Positions 16,885-24,640 are shown, counted from the first letter of the stretch. The stretch: 43,625 bases of DNA from Glycomyces luteolus (GCF_027622875.1 NZ_JAPZVP010000021.1:31837-75461); one strand, 5' to 3'. A program made the numbers and translations. Notes: generated by a model not told the origin, from the sequence alone.

Positions 16885-17214
16885 TGGATTCCCTCCAGGG
16901 GCTCAACTCGGGGTCAGTGACACGCGCTGCGGCGAGAGGTGTGTCGTCGCGGCGCGGTCGGGGCTGTCACGATGTGACCTATCCTCGCAGCAACACGAGT
17001 CGTTAATTCAGTGAAATCCCACGGGACGGGACAGTAATTTCGACGAAGTAACACTCCTGTGCACGGCTGAGGCGGTGGAGGCGCAGGAGGTTCCGGGTAA
17101 CGCGGGAGCACTCGGACAACTCACGAAAACGAGGCGATGCGCATCGTTCAGGAAGTGGGAATCGCCGGATAACAGTGAATGAAATGTCGGATGACCCGAT
17201 CGGCTGCGGTCACC
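16885..17214. other. Gene-free stretch between thpR and the MFS gene
   Basis: These 330 bp hold the thpR ribosome site, a 13-bp palindrome GTCAC-GAT-GTGAC at 16966-16978, and AT-richer sequence near 17000-17040. The palindrome lies ~80 nt upstream of thpR and could be an operator. The one 65-codon minus-strand ORF here is Pro/Arg-rich and not convincing. I see no clear terminator for the MFS gene. Confidence 0.4.
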
Positions 17215-18510
17215 TCACGCCGACGCGGTCTCGCCCGCGAGTGCCGGGACCGGCGCCTCGGCGGTGTCGCCCAGGGCCGCGCGGCGCTTGAGCTGCGCCC
17301 GCTTCGCGAGGGCCAGCGCGGCGGGCGTCGCGATCCCGACGATGCCGCCGAGCCACAGGCCCGCGCGGGCCCCGTAGACCTCCATGAACACGCCGACGAT
17401 GGGCGCGAACACCGCGGTCGAGCCGAGGAAGACCAGCATGTACAGGCTCAGGACGCGGCCGCGGAAGTCGGCGCGCACGCCCATTTGGACGCGCTGGTTG
17501 GCGGCTTGCGCGTAGTAGACCATGGCGAAGCCGGTAGGCGCGAGGAGCGCCATCGCCGACCACAGCGTGGGTGCGAAGCCCACGAGCAGGGTGCCGACGC
17601 CGAGCAGGGCCGAGGACGCGAGCATCGTGTTCAGGCTCGGGCGGGTCGAGCGCCGCCCGGAGGCGAGTGATCCGGCGAGCGCGCCGACCGCGAGCGCGGT
17701 GAGCAGCAGCCCGTACGAGTCGGCGCCGGTCTCGAACTCGGTGCGGGCGAGCATCGAGAGGGTGAGCGCGAAGTTGAACGTGAAGCCCGAGACGAGCAGC
17801 GAGACGATGAGGACGGCGATGATGTCGGGGCGGGCGGCCGCGTAGCGCAGGGCGTCGCGGATGCCGCCGGCGGCGGCGTCGCGCCGGACCGGGTTGGAGA
17901 GGCTGCGGCGCAGCAGGACCGCGCAGGACAGGGCGGGGCCGAGGAAGATGAACGCGCACATGACGATGACGGTGCCGGTGGAGGTGAGCGCGATGAGGAC
18001 CCCGGCGAGTGCGGGGCCGGCGATGCGGCTCATGTTGAAGATGGCGCTGCCGAGGCCGACGGCGTTCGGGAGCGCCTCGCGGTCGACGAGTTCGGAGTAG
18101 AAGGCCTGGCGGGCGGGGCCTTCGACGACGGCGACGGAGCCGAAGGCGGCCATGCCGACGTAGACCATCCACAGTTGGATGTGCCCGGTGAGCACGACCG
18201 CGGCGAGCCCGGCGGTGACGGACGCGGAGCCGAGGGAGCACAGGAGGAGGACGCGGCGCTTGTCGAAGCTGTCGGCGATCTTGCCGCCTTGGAGGCCGAA
18301 GAGGAGGTAGGGGCCGAACTGGAGGGCGAGGGTCCAGCCGAGGGCGGTGCCGGAGTTCCCGGAGAGTTCGAGCACGAGCCAGCTGATGGCGGTGGTCTGG
18401 AGCCAGAAGCCGAGGGTGCCCAGCAGCTGCCCGACGGCGTAGATGCGGAAGCCGGGGTAGGACAGCGCACGGAACGTGCGATGCAGCTGGCTGAGAATGA
18501 CCGGAGACAT
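17215..18510 (-). CDS. Major facilitator superfamily exporter (DHA3/EntS-like)
   Basis: A 431-aa membrane protein with about 12 transmembrane helices. It matches the MFS_3 / DHA3 drug:H+ antiporter type: opening FRALSYPGFRIYAVGQLLGTLGFWLQTTAISWLVLEL, the loop motif GGKIADSFDKRRVLL, and VEGPARQAFYSELVDREALPNAVGLGSAIFNMSRIAGPALAG, typical of EntS-like exporters. It probably expels a drug or siderophore-like compound. ATG at 18510 is seven nt after TATCCT with no Shine-Dalgarno. An imperfect palindrome lies between the -10 and the expected -35, so expression is probably repressed by an unseen regulator. Confidence 0.9.
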   Translation of the reverse strand: MSPVILSQLHRTFRALSYPGFRIYAVGQLLGTLGFWLQTTAISWLVLELSGNSGTALGWTLALQFGPYLLFGLQGGKIADSFDKRRVLLLCSLGSASVTAGLAAVVLTGHIQLWMVYVGMAAFGSVAVVEGPARQAFYSELVDREALPNAVGLGSAIFNMSRIAGPALAGVLIALTSTGTVIVMCAFIFLGPALSCAVLLRRSLSNPVRRDAAAGGIRDALRYAAARPDIIAVLIVSLLVSGFTFNFALTLSMLARTEFETGADSYGLLLTALAVGALAGSLASGRRSTRPSLNTMLASSALLGVGTLLVGFAPTLWSAMALLAPTGFAMVYYAQAANQRVQMGVRADFRGRVLSLYMLVFLGSTAVFAPIVGVFMEVYGARAGLWLGGIVGIATPAALALAKRAQLKRRAALGDTAEAPVPALAGETASA

Positions 18511-18517
18511 TGATGCA

Positions 18518-18551
18518 AGGATAACTACTTACCGGTCGGCTAGCCAGTAAG
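18518..18551 (-). promoter_or_regulatory. Promoter and operator of the MFS gene
   Basis: The -10 box TATCCT (minus strand, 18518-18523) is followed upstream by inverted arms CTTACCGG (18528-18535) and CCAGTAAG (18544-18551), one mismatch, 8-nt spacer. Binding there would block the promoter. No regulator gene is adjacent. Confidence 0.55.
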
Positions 18552-18600
18552 CGTGATCGACTTCTCGCAATCCCGCGAGTACTCCGGAGGGCGCAAAAAA

Positions 18601-18620
18601 GGCGGGTCCGAAGTCCCGCC
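18601..18620 (-). terminator. Second intrinsic terminator downstream of sepH
   Basis: GGCGGG and CCCGCC around a C-TTCG-G loop, followed on the minus strand by six T (18595-18600). It lies between the sepH terminator and the MFS promoter and would stop leftward read-through into the exporter gene. Confidence 0.8.
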
Positions 18621-18709
18621 GCCGCGCCATACGGGTGGCCCCGGGTACCCGCCCGTTCCCACCTTCACCACTACCAGTGAAAAGGACACCATCGCATACG
18701 GGTACGACA

Positions 18710-18740
18710 AAGGCCCGCGATCGAACAGATCGCGGGCCTT
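18710..18740 (-). terminator. Terminator of sepH
   Basis: Perfect 13-bp stem (18710-18722 and 18728-18740) with a 5-nt loop, ending in TT on both strands, ~70 bp past the sepH stop. Confidence 0.85.
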
Positions 18741-18760
18741 CCTCAGGTTCTTGCGCGTCC

Positions 18761-18832
18761 TAATTTCTTGTCAGCAGAGCCGCTCTGCTTCTTGTCCGCA
18801 GAGCCGCTCTACTTCTTGTCGGCAGAGCCGAA
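18761..18832. repeat. 3 x 24-bp in-frame tandem repeat across the sepH stop codon
   Basis: Units at 18761, 18785 and 18809. On the minus strand the coding unit encodes GSADKK then TAG; the next two units, past the stop, still read SGSADKKQ and SGSADKKL in the same frame. In the first downstream unit CAG (Gln) stands where TAG ends the gene. Confidence 0.85.
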
Positions 18833-19831
18833 CAGCACATCGTCCCAGCCCGGGAGCTGGTTGCGGGGCTTCGAGCCGGCCGCGGCAAGGGGCGGCGTGT
18901 TCATGTCGTCCTCGGCGACCGAGCGCTTGCCCGGGCGCAGCACCGCGAGCGAAGGCACCTCCGGCGTCTCGCGCTGCTCCGGCGCGGAGGTGCCCGGCAG
19001 GCCCAGCTGCGAAGTCCGCTTCCCGCGGCCCGCCATGTCGTCGAGCGGACGCTCCAGCACCTCCCGCAGGCGGTCGCGCCGCAGCGGGTCCGGGTGCGAA
19101 CCGTCGTCGTCGCGGTCGCGCAGCCCGTGCATCGGGTCGCGCGAAGGCCGCACCGGATCACCCGGGCGCACTCCGAGCTCCGAGACCGACTCCTGGTGGC
19201 CGGGCATCTGCTGCGGCAGCGGCGTCGAGAGGAACTGCGCCATCTCGTCGTCCGGCGTCACCGTCTGGCGGGCCCGGTCGAGCTTCCAGCGCGCCCTCGC
19301 GGTCGTCTTGCCCGACGACCACGAAGCCTGCACGAGCCACGAGCCGTCCTCGGTGCGCCAGGCGTCCCACGAGACCGCCTCGGGGTCCACCCCGTGCGTC
19401 CCGAGCTTCACATCGACCACATTGGACATGCGCTCGCCGCGCTCCGAAGTCGCCAGCCGCGAACGGCGGGCCGCCTGGGCGAGCATCGCGCGCTCCTGGA
19501 GCACCGGCCCGGCATAGCGCAGGACCCGGTCGACTGCGACCTGCGCGGACGCGGCGATGTCCTCGGCGCTCTCACCGGCGCGGATGCGGGTCTGGATGTC
19601 GCGAGGAGAAAGACTGACAGCGGCGGGGCGCTGCGGCACAGGGCGGCGCGGGGCTTCAGGCCGACTGGGCGCACCCTCTACTTTGGCCCGAAGCGCGCTT
19701 CCGCCCTCGGGGACATCGACTACGGCCGCGACACGCTCGTCGATCGGCAGCGCGAGCAGCCTCCCGAGTTCGTCGGCGAGCACCAGCGCATGACCGTCCT
19801 CTGAGAGGGCTACGAACCGTACCGGCCTCAT
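18809..19831 (-). CDS. sepH: Cell-division protein SepH (DUF3071)
   Basis: A 340-aa cytoplasmic protein. SepH of Streptomyces and mycobacteria binds FtsZ through a conserved helix-turn-helix region and promotes FtsZ assembly at septa. The conserved N-terminus is MRPVRFVALSEDGHALVLADELGRLLALPIDERV; the helix-turn-helix region follows at ~75-125 (LSPRDIQTRIRAGESAEDIAASAQVAVDRVLRYAG), then VDVKLGTHGVDPEAVSWDAW. The C-terminal ~120 residues are charged and probably disordered, ending FGSADKK. I prefer ATG at 19831; a GTG three codons upstream (19840) is possible. The stop codon lies inside a 24-bp tandem repeat whose next copies would extend the same reading frame. Confidence 0.92.
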   Translation of the reverse strand: MRPVRFVALSEDGHALVLADELGRLLALPIDERVAAVVDVPEGGSALRAKVEGAPSRPEAPRRPVPQRPAAVSLSPRDIQTRIRAGESAEDIAASAQVAVDRVLRYAGPVLQERAMLAQAARRSRLATSERGERMSNVVDVKLGTHGVDPEAVSWDAWRTEDGSWLVQASWSSGKTTARARWKLDRARQTVTPDDEMAQFLSTPLPQQMPGHQESVSELGVRPGDPVRPSRDPMHGLRDRDDDGSHPDPLRRDRLREVLERPLDDMAGRGKRTSQLGLPGTSAPEQRETPEVPSLAVLRPGKRSVAEDDMNTPPLAAAGSKPRNQLPGWDDVLFGSADKK

Positions 19832-20018
19832 GCCTTCCACCCCTCGCGTGTCGTCTGTCAGCGCCGCATCGCCAGCTCATCCGAGCGTACGCCCAACCCT
19901 ACCGGCGGACCACAACCGGCGGGGTGCCGATAACGGATCGCCTTACCTCCAAGGAGACCCGCGGCGCCCACTGGCCCGCTCGCGTCGACGCGACGTCGTT
20001 TCATGTCAGCGTGACCGA

Positions 20019-20047
20019 TTGTCGCAGGCACTGTCGCAGCGTACATT
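20019..20047 (+). promoter_or_regulatory. Promoter of the DUF2530 gene
   Basis: TTGTCG (20019-20024), 17-nt spacer, TACATT (20042-20047), then 6 nt to the GTG at 20054. It is a well-formed leaderless promoter. A direct repeat of TGTCGCAG (20020 and 20032, 12-bp step) overlaps it. Confidence 0.65.
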
Positions 20048-20053
20048 GGCAGC

Positions 20054-20383
20054 GTGTCCACCGACGGAACTTCCAAGCCACCGGCCTCGTCCGGCTCGTC
20101 GGCGTCCCCCCGCGAGGCCTACCAGCGCGTCAAGCGCACCCCGGAGCTGCCCGCCCCGAAAGCGGTGAAGATGCGGATGGCCCCGATCGCCGCGATCGGG
20201 ACTCTACTGTGGGCGGTCGCGCTGCTGCTGACGCAGATCTTCCGCGAAGAGCTCGCCGACGCGGGCCGTGAATGGTGGGCCGCCTGCGCCCTCACCGGCG
20301 TGGTCATCGGCATCCTCGGCACCGCGGGCATGGCGCTGGCCGACAGGAAGCACTTCGGTAAAGCGAAGCGGAGCCGAAGCTAG
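20054..20383 (+). CDS. DUF2530 small membrane protein
   Basis: A 109-aa protein with two hydrophobic helices (~47-65 and ~80-100), a basic charged C-terminus and a Ser/Pro-rich N-terminus; it matches the actinobacterial DUF2530 family, whose function is unknown. The GTG start follows a clear leaderless promoter. It lies between sepH and a DUF3027 gene. Its last eight codons (GKAKRSRS plus TAG) are the first unit of a seven-fold 35-bp tandem array, so the C-terminus itself has been copied downstream as non-coding sequence. Confidence 0.82.
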   Translation: MSTDGTSKPPASSGSSASPREAYQRVKRTPELPAPKAVKMRMAPIAAIGTLLWAVALLLTQIFREELADAGREWWAACALTGVVIGILGTAGMALADRKHFGKAKRSRS

Positions 20384-20601
20384 GGCGCAGTGGTAAAGCG
20401 AAGCGGAGCCGAAGCTAGAGCACAGCGGTAAAGCGAAGCGGAGCCGAAGCTAGGGCACAGCAGTAAAGCGAAGCGGAGCCGAAGCTAGGGCGCAGTGGCA
20501 AAGCGAAGTGGAGCCGAAGCTGGGGCACAGTGGTAAAGCGAAGCGGAGCCGAAGCTAAGGCGCAGTGGTGGGACGAAGCGGAGCCGAAGCTGAGGCGCAG
20601 C
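20357..20601. repeat. 7 x 35-bp tandem array starting inside the DUF2530 gene
   Basis: Units begin at 20357, 20392, 20427, 20462, 20497, 20532 and 20567 with no spacers. The core AAGCGAAGCGGAGCCGAAGC is nearly constant; the seventh unit is most diverged. Unit 1 encodes the last eight residues and TAG stop of the DUF2530 protein. As 35 is not a multiple of 3, the copies do not extend the reading frame. The array fills the gap to the convergent DUF3027 gene. Confidence 0.95.
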
Positions 20602-20630
20602 CGTCGTTCCGACTGGGCGCGCCTCGTCCG

Positions 20631-21410
20631 TTAGAGGATCTCGGAGCCCTCGTCGTCGTAGATGACCTCGGACTTCTCGACGCCCTGCGGGGTCGTGTCG
20701 ACGAACTCGCTGATCTGGGAGTGGGCACCGCAGCCGTGGTCGGCTGAGACGACGCGGGCGTCCTCGGACGAGTACAGGTTCGCGCAGGCCCCGAAGGCCT
20801 GGCGCATCGAGCCGGCCAGCGGCAGGAAGAAGCCGCAGGTCCCGCATCGGGCGGCGGCCGGAGCGGCCTCGGAGATCGGCGCGGTCGGGCCGCGGTCGCC
20901 GTCGTACCAGCGCTGCGCGGCTTCGGCGCGGCCTTCGCGGTTCATCACGCGTTCGCGGCCGAGGCCGAGCTCGTAGGCGATGTCCTCGACTGCCTCGTCG
21001 TCGGAGAGCTGGTAGGCGGGCATGAGACGGTCGTCGTCGTCCTCGGTCGGGAGGACTTCACCGGTGCCGACCTCGCCGCCCTGGAGCCGGTCGGCCCACG
21101 GGACCCAGGCGGGAGAGCGGAGCGCCTCCGGGCCGGGCAGGAGCGCGGACTCGGAGACGGTGGCGACGCGGGCGCGGGGCGCGCGCGTGAGCACGACGGC
21201 CCAGCGCCAGCCGCGGTAGCCGGCCAGCGTGCAATCGAAGTAGTGGGTGACGACCCGCTCGGTCTCGGCTTCGACGCCGAGGTGCTCACCGACCCCGTCG
21301 CCGGCCTCTTCGGCGGCCTCGCGGGCCAGGTCGAGGGCGTCGGCGAGGACCCGGTCCAGGCGCGGTTTGCGGCTGCGGGTCTTGGCGGCGGCGGTAGAGG
21401 TGTCAGGCAC
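20631..21410 (-). CDS. DUF3027 family protein
   Basis: A 259-aa cytoplasmic protein of the DUF3027 family, conserved in actinobacteria and of unknown function. Recognisable parts are the N-terminal Ala/Arg-rich helix, VVTHYFDCTLAGYRGWRWAV, SPAWVPWADRLQ, and a Cys-rich C-terminal section (CGTCGFFLPLAG, FGACANLYS, HGCGAHS) that may bind zinc. The GTG start at 21410 is chosen because TATGCT lies seven nt upstream; the open frame continues further but is not protein-like. In other actinobacteria this family is often near futalosine-pathway and cold-shock genes, as here. Confidence 0.87.
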   Translation of the reverse strand: MPDTSTAAAKTRSRKPRLDRVLADALDLAREAAEEAGDGVGEHLGVEAETERVVTHYFDCTLAGYRGWRWAVVLTRAPRARVATVSESALLPGPEALRSPAWVPWADRLQGGEVGTGEVLPTEDDDDRLMPAYQLSDDEAVEDIAYELGLGRERVMNREGRAEAAQRWYDGDRGPTAPISEAAPAAARCGTCGFFLPLAGSMRQAFGACANLYSSEDARVVSADHGCGAHSQISEFVDTTPQGVEKSEVIYDDEGSEIL

Positions 21411-21417
21411 GCTTTCA

Positions 21418-21423
21418 AGCATA
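21418..21423 (-). promoter_or_regulatory. -10 box of the DUF3027 gene
   Basis: TATGCT on the minus strand, 7 nt before the GTG at 21410; no Shine-Dalgarno, so leaderless layout. Confidence 0.55.
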
Positions 21424-21675
21424 GGCCAGCTCGCGGCCCCACCTGGCGGACGGTGCGTCTGGTGGGAAGCGGAATACGCCACATTCCGCGATCGGAGGGC
21501 TGGCACATGTCGTCCCCCCGCGTCAGGGTTTCGGCTGGACCAATGTTCGGCTCGCAGGCGTCGCCCAGGCCGGGTCCACGCTTCCCACGCACGACCCGCC
21601 CAGAATGCCTGCTTTGCACTGCCCGGCGTGCGTTCGCCACGGCTCCGGCAGCGGCCGCCGCCTCCGGGCGCCCGG

Positions 21676-21681
21676 TAGCGT
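21676..21681 (+). promoter_or_regulatory. -10 box of mqnB
   Basis: TAGCGT, 7 nt before the ATG at 21689, with no Shine-Dalgarno; it supports this start over the longer open frame. Confidence 0.55.
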
Positions 21682-21688
21682 TGAGGCC

Positions 21689-22303
21689 ATGCGAATACTC
21701 GTCGTGTGCGCGGTCCCCGAGGAAGCCCAGGCCGTGGAGGCCGGGCGCTCACTCCGCCACGAGCTGGACGTCCTGGTCTGCGGCGTCGGACCGGCCGCCG
21801 CCGCTGCCGCCACCGCGCGGACCATTGCCGAGAACAGCCACATGGGCCGCGCCTACGACGTCGTCGTGAACGCCGGCATCTGCGGCGCGTTCCCCGGCAA
21901 GGCCCGGATCGGCGACCTCCTCATCGCCACTGACTCGGTCGCCGCCGAACTCGGCGTCGCGCTCCCCTGGCGGTTCCAGCCGATCGACGAGATCGGCTTC
22001 GGCACCAACCGGATCGGCTGCAACACGGTCCTCACGGTCGCGGTCGAAGGCGTGCGCGGCGAGATCCTCACCCTCGCCTCGATCACCGGCTCAGACGGGC
22101 TCGCCGCCAACCTCGCCCACCGCTACCCCGACGCGATCGGGGAGGCGATGGAGGGCTTCGGCGTCGCCACGGCCGCGCAGCAGGCCGGGCTGCCGTTCGC
22201 CGAGATCCGCGCCGTCTCCAACTACATCGGCGACCGCGACGTCGAGAACTGGGACTGGAGCGCCGCTTTGAAGACGCTGACGACCGGCATCAGGGAGCTG
22301 TAG
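21689..22303 (+). CDS. mqnB: Futalosine hydrolase
   Basis: A 204-aa cytoplasmic nucleosidase of the PNP/UDP phosphorylase superfamily. It removes hypoxanthine from futalosine to give dehypoxanthine futalosine in the menaquinone pathway that bypasses chorismate-to-isochorismate. Visible motifs are MRILVVCAVPEEAQAV at the start, VVNAGICGAFPGKARIGDLLIA (sugar-binding Gly-rich loop), ITGSDG, and EAMEGFGVATAAQQAGLPFAEIRAVSNYIGDRD with the glutamate that contacts ribose in the family. The start is set by TAGCGT seven nt upstream. The stop is two bases from the ATG of mqnD, so the two are translationally coupled. Confidence 0.93.
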   Translation: MRILVVCAVPEEAQAVEAGRSLRHELDVLVCGVGPAAAAAATARTIAENSHMGRAYDVVVNAGICGAFPGKARIGDLLIATDSVAAELGVALPWRFQPIDEIGFGTNRIGCNTVLTVAVEGVRGEILTLASITGSDGLAANLAHRYPDAIGEAMEGFGVATAAQQAGLPFAEIRAVSNYIGDRDVENWDWSAALKTLTTGIREL

Positions 22304-22305
22304 GG

Positions 22306-23181
22306 ATGGCGGCACTCGGGACACCGTTCGACCTCCCTCTCGACGACGATCCGGCCGGCGCGCTGCACCTGGCGCACTCGCCCTGCCCCAACGACACGTT
22401 CATCTACCACGCGTGGACCTCGGGCCTCATCGACGGCGCCCCGGCGACCCGCCTGACGTTCGCGGACATCGACGTCACCAACACCGCTTGCGCACGAGGC
22501 GAATTCGACGTCGCCAAGGTCTCGTACGCGGCGCTGCCGTACCTCGGCGACGAATGGCGGCTGCTGCCCGCGGGCGGCGCGCTCGGCCGCGGGTGCGGAC
22601 CGCTCGTCCTCACCGCCGGCGGGACCGGCACCGGCGATCTCGCCGGGAAGCGCGTGGCCGTGCCTTCGGACCGCAGCACCGCGTTCATGCTGTTCAACCT
22701 GTGGCTGCGCGATCTCGGTTCGCCCGAGGTGACGTGGGAGGTCGTGCCGTTCGACCAGATCATGCCCGCGGTGCGCGACGGCCGCTTCGACGCCGGGCTC
22801 GTGATCCACGAGGCCCGGTTCACCTACGGCGAGTACGGGCTTCGATCCCTTGTCGACCTCGGCGAGTGGTGGGAGGGGAGCACCGGCTGCCCGATCCCGC
22901 TCGGCGCGATCGTCGCCAAATCCCATCTCGACACCGATGCGGTCACTACCGCGATCCGCGCGTCGCTCGACTACGCGCGGGCGCACCCTGAGGCGAGCCG
23001 CGCGTACGTGGCCGAGCACGCGCAGGAGATGTCGGACGACGTGTGCCGCATGCACATCGACCTGTACGTGAACGAGTTCTCGCGGGACCTCGGCACCGAG
23101 GGCCGCATGGCCGTCGAGCGTCTGCTGGGCGGCGCGGCCGACCTGGGGCTCGTCCCGAAACTCACGTTGGCGATCCCGTAG
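22306..23181 (+). CDS. mqnD: 1,4-dihydroxy-6-naphthoate synthase
   Basis: A 291-aa enzyme with a periplasmic-binding-protein fold that converts cyclic dehypoxanthine futalosine to 1,4-dihydroxy-6-naphthoate in futalosine-route menaquinone synthesis. The signature SPCPNDTFIYHAW begins at residue 25; FDVAKVSYAALPYL, GCGPLV and VIHEARFTYGEYGL are also family features. The first ~20 residues before the signature are a short extension. It directly follows mqnB with a 2-bp gap and no promoter of its own. mqnA, mqnC and mqnE are not in the window and must be elsewhere for the pathway to work. Confidence 0.93.
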   Translation: MAALGTPFDLPLDDDPAGALHLAHSPCPNDTFIYHAWTSGLIDGAPATRLTFADIDVTNTACARGEFDVAKVSYAALPYLGDEWRLLPAGGALGRGCGPLVLTAGGTGTGDLAGKRVAVPSDRSTAFMLFNLWLRDLGSPEVTWEVVPFDQIMPAVRDGRFDAGLVIHEARFTYGEYGLRSLVDLGEWWEGSTGCPIPLGAIVAKSHLDTDAVTTAIRASLDYARAHPEASRAYVAEHAQEMSDDVCRMHIDLYVNEFSRDLGTEGRMAVERLLGGAADLGLVPKLTLAIP

Positions 23182-23295
23182 GGCGCTCGGCGTAGCCGGG
23201 CCGTCACCCGAGCGGTCCATTCCGTCCGGTTCATGCCACGCTAGGCTTGACGGACTCAATCAGTTCCCTGCAGACGAGAAGTTCGAGGTTCAGCG

Positions 23296-23694
23296 GTGCC
23301 CAGTGGTCGAGTGAAATGGTTCGACGCCGAGAAGGGATTCGGATTCGTCTCCCGCGATGACGGCGGCAAGGACGTGTTCGTGCACCGCGACGCGCTGCCC
23401 GAAGGCGTCGAAGAACTCGCCAAGGGCACGAAGGTCGAGTACAGCATCATCGACACGCGCCGCGGGGTCCAGGCGATGGGCCTGCACGTCGTGGCCGCCC
23501 CGCAGGTCGGCGCGGCCCCGGCGGCCGAGACGGCGAAGCGCTCGCCCGAGGAGCTCAACAGTCTGCTGCAGGACCTCATCGGGGTACTCGAACAGCAGGT
23601 CATGCCGCCGCTCTCCCGAGGTCGGCGTCCCGACCGCAAGACCGGCGCGAAGATCGCCGAGCTGCTCCGGGCCGTCGCGGGCGACCTCGAGTAG
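23296..23694 (+). CDS. Cold-shock-domain protein with C-terminal extension
   Basis: A 132-aa RNA-binding protein. Residues 4-65 are a cold-shock OB-fold: GRVKWFDAEKGFGFV (RNP1 KGFGFV at 13-18) and DVFVH (RNP2, 26-30). Ordinary Csp proteins are ~67 aa; here an extra ~65 residues follow, with a helical, charged region (RSPEELNSLLQDLIGVLEQQVMPPL...TGAKIAELLRAVAGDLE). Similar long forms occur in other actinobacteria. It starts with GTG at 23296, ~42 nt after the probable transcription start set by TAGGCT (23242-23247). It lies 37 bp before larE, which has its own -10 box. Confidence 0.88.
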   Translation: MPSGRVKWFDAEKGFGFVSRDDGGKDVFVHRDALPEGVEELAKGTKVEYSIIDTRRGVQAMGLHVVAAPQVGAAPAAETAKRSPEELNSLLQDLIGVLEQQVMPPLSRGRRPDRKTGAKIAELLRAVAGDLE

Positions 23695-23718
23695 CGAGCC
23701 CGGCCGCATGCGCCGGGA

Positions 23719-23724
23719 TAGTCT
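23719..23724 (+). promoter_or_regulatory. -10 box of larE
   Basis: TAGTCT, 7 nt before the GTG at 23732; leaderless layout. Confidence 0.5.
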
Positions 23725-23731
23725 CTGTGAG

Positions 23732-24640
23732 GTGACCTCCCAGGCTCAGGCGACTCCCCAGGCGACCGGCGCCGTGCACGCCGGCGCGTCCACCACCGCC
23801 GATGGCGCTCCCGTCGACCGGGTCGACGCCCTCCTCGACAGGCTCTCCTCGCTGCCGTCGCTCATGGTGGCGTTCTCCGGCGGCGCCGACTCGGCGTTCC
23901 TGCTCGCGGCCGCCGTCCGGGCGCTCGGCCCGGATCGGGTCGAGGCCGCGACCGCCGTCTCGCCTTCGCTGCCTCGCATCGAACTCGAGCGCGCCCGCGA
24001 GTTCGCGGCCGGGCTCGGGGTCGCCCACCACGCCCCGTCCACCGACGAGCTCTCGCGCGAGGGCTACCGCGCCAACGCCGGGGACCGCTGCTTCTTCTGC
24101 AAGACCGAGCTGATGAGCGTCGTCGCGCCGCTCGCGGCGGAGCGCGGCATCGCCGCGGTCGCGACCGGCACCAACGCCGACGACGTCCGCGCCGGGTTCC
24201 GTCCCGGGATCCGCGCCGCCGCGAACGCGGGGGCGCTCACGCCGCTGGCCGACGCCGGGCTCAGCAAGTCCGAGATCCGCGCCGCCTCGCAGGCGTGGGG
24301 TCTGCCCACTTGGGACAAGCCGGCCGCGGCCTGCCTGGCGAGCCGCATCGCCTACGGGGTGGAGGTGACCGCGGGCGGGCTCGAACGCGTCGCCGAGGCC
24401 GAGCATGCGCTGCGGCTCGCGCTCGCCGAGGCCGCGATCCCGGTGCGGAACCTGCGGGTGCGGGACATGGGCGGCGACATCGCGAAGGTCGAGATCGACG
24501 CCGAACTGGTGGCGGCGGTGGCCGGACGGCCGGAGGTGCTCGCGGTCGTCGAGGGCTTCACCGAGGTGCGCTTGGACGAGCAGGGATTCCGGTCGGGTGC
24601 GATGAACGAGCTGCTGCCGAACCCCGAGCGGTACCGCTGA
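23732..24640 (+). CDS. larE: LarE-type ATP-dependent sulfur transferase
   Basis: A 302-aa PP-loop enzyme. LarE adenylates and then sulfurates the pyridinium dicarboxylate precursor of the nickel-pincer cofactor of lactate racemase and relatives. The PP-loop SGGADS is at 49-54. Three cysteines are visible: Cys120 and Cys123 (RCFFCK) and Cys201 (AACLASRIAYG). Family knowledge: forms with one cysteine sacrifice its sulfur, while three-cysteine forms hold a [4Fe-4S] cluster that can deliver sulfide repeatedly; this one fits the latter. No larA, larB or larC lies nearby, so its client may be elsewhere or it may sulfurate another substrate. The start is set by TAGTCT seven nt upstream. Confidence 0.88.
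   Translation: MTSQAQATPQATGAVHAGASTTADGAPVDRVDALLDRLSSLPSLMVAFSGGADSAFLLAAAVRALGPDRVEAATAVSPSLPRIELERAREFAAGLGVAHHAPSTDELSREGYRANAGDRCFFCKTELMSVVAPLAAERGIAAVATGTNADDVRAGFRPGIRAAANAGALTPLADAGLSKSEIRAASQAWGLPTWDKPAAACLASRIAYGVEVTAGGLERVAEAEHALRLALAEAAIPVRNLRVRDMGGDIAKVEIDAELVAAVAGRPEVLAVVEGFTEVRLDEQGFRSGAMNELLPNPERYR

Noticed and set aside
16914..17111. 65-codon minus-strand ORF between thpR and the MFS gene
   Set aside because: Pro/Arg-rich, no ribosome site, no recognisable feature.
20357..20601. CRISPR array, because of seven evenly spaced repeats
   Set aside because: The units are contiguous with no unique spacers, the first lies inside a gene, and no cas gene is present.
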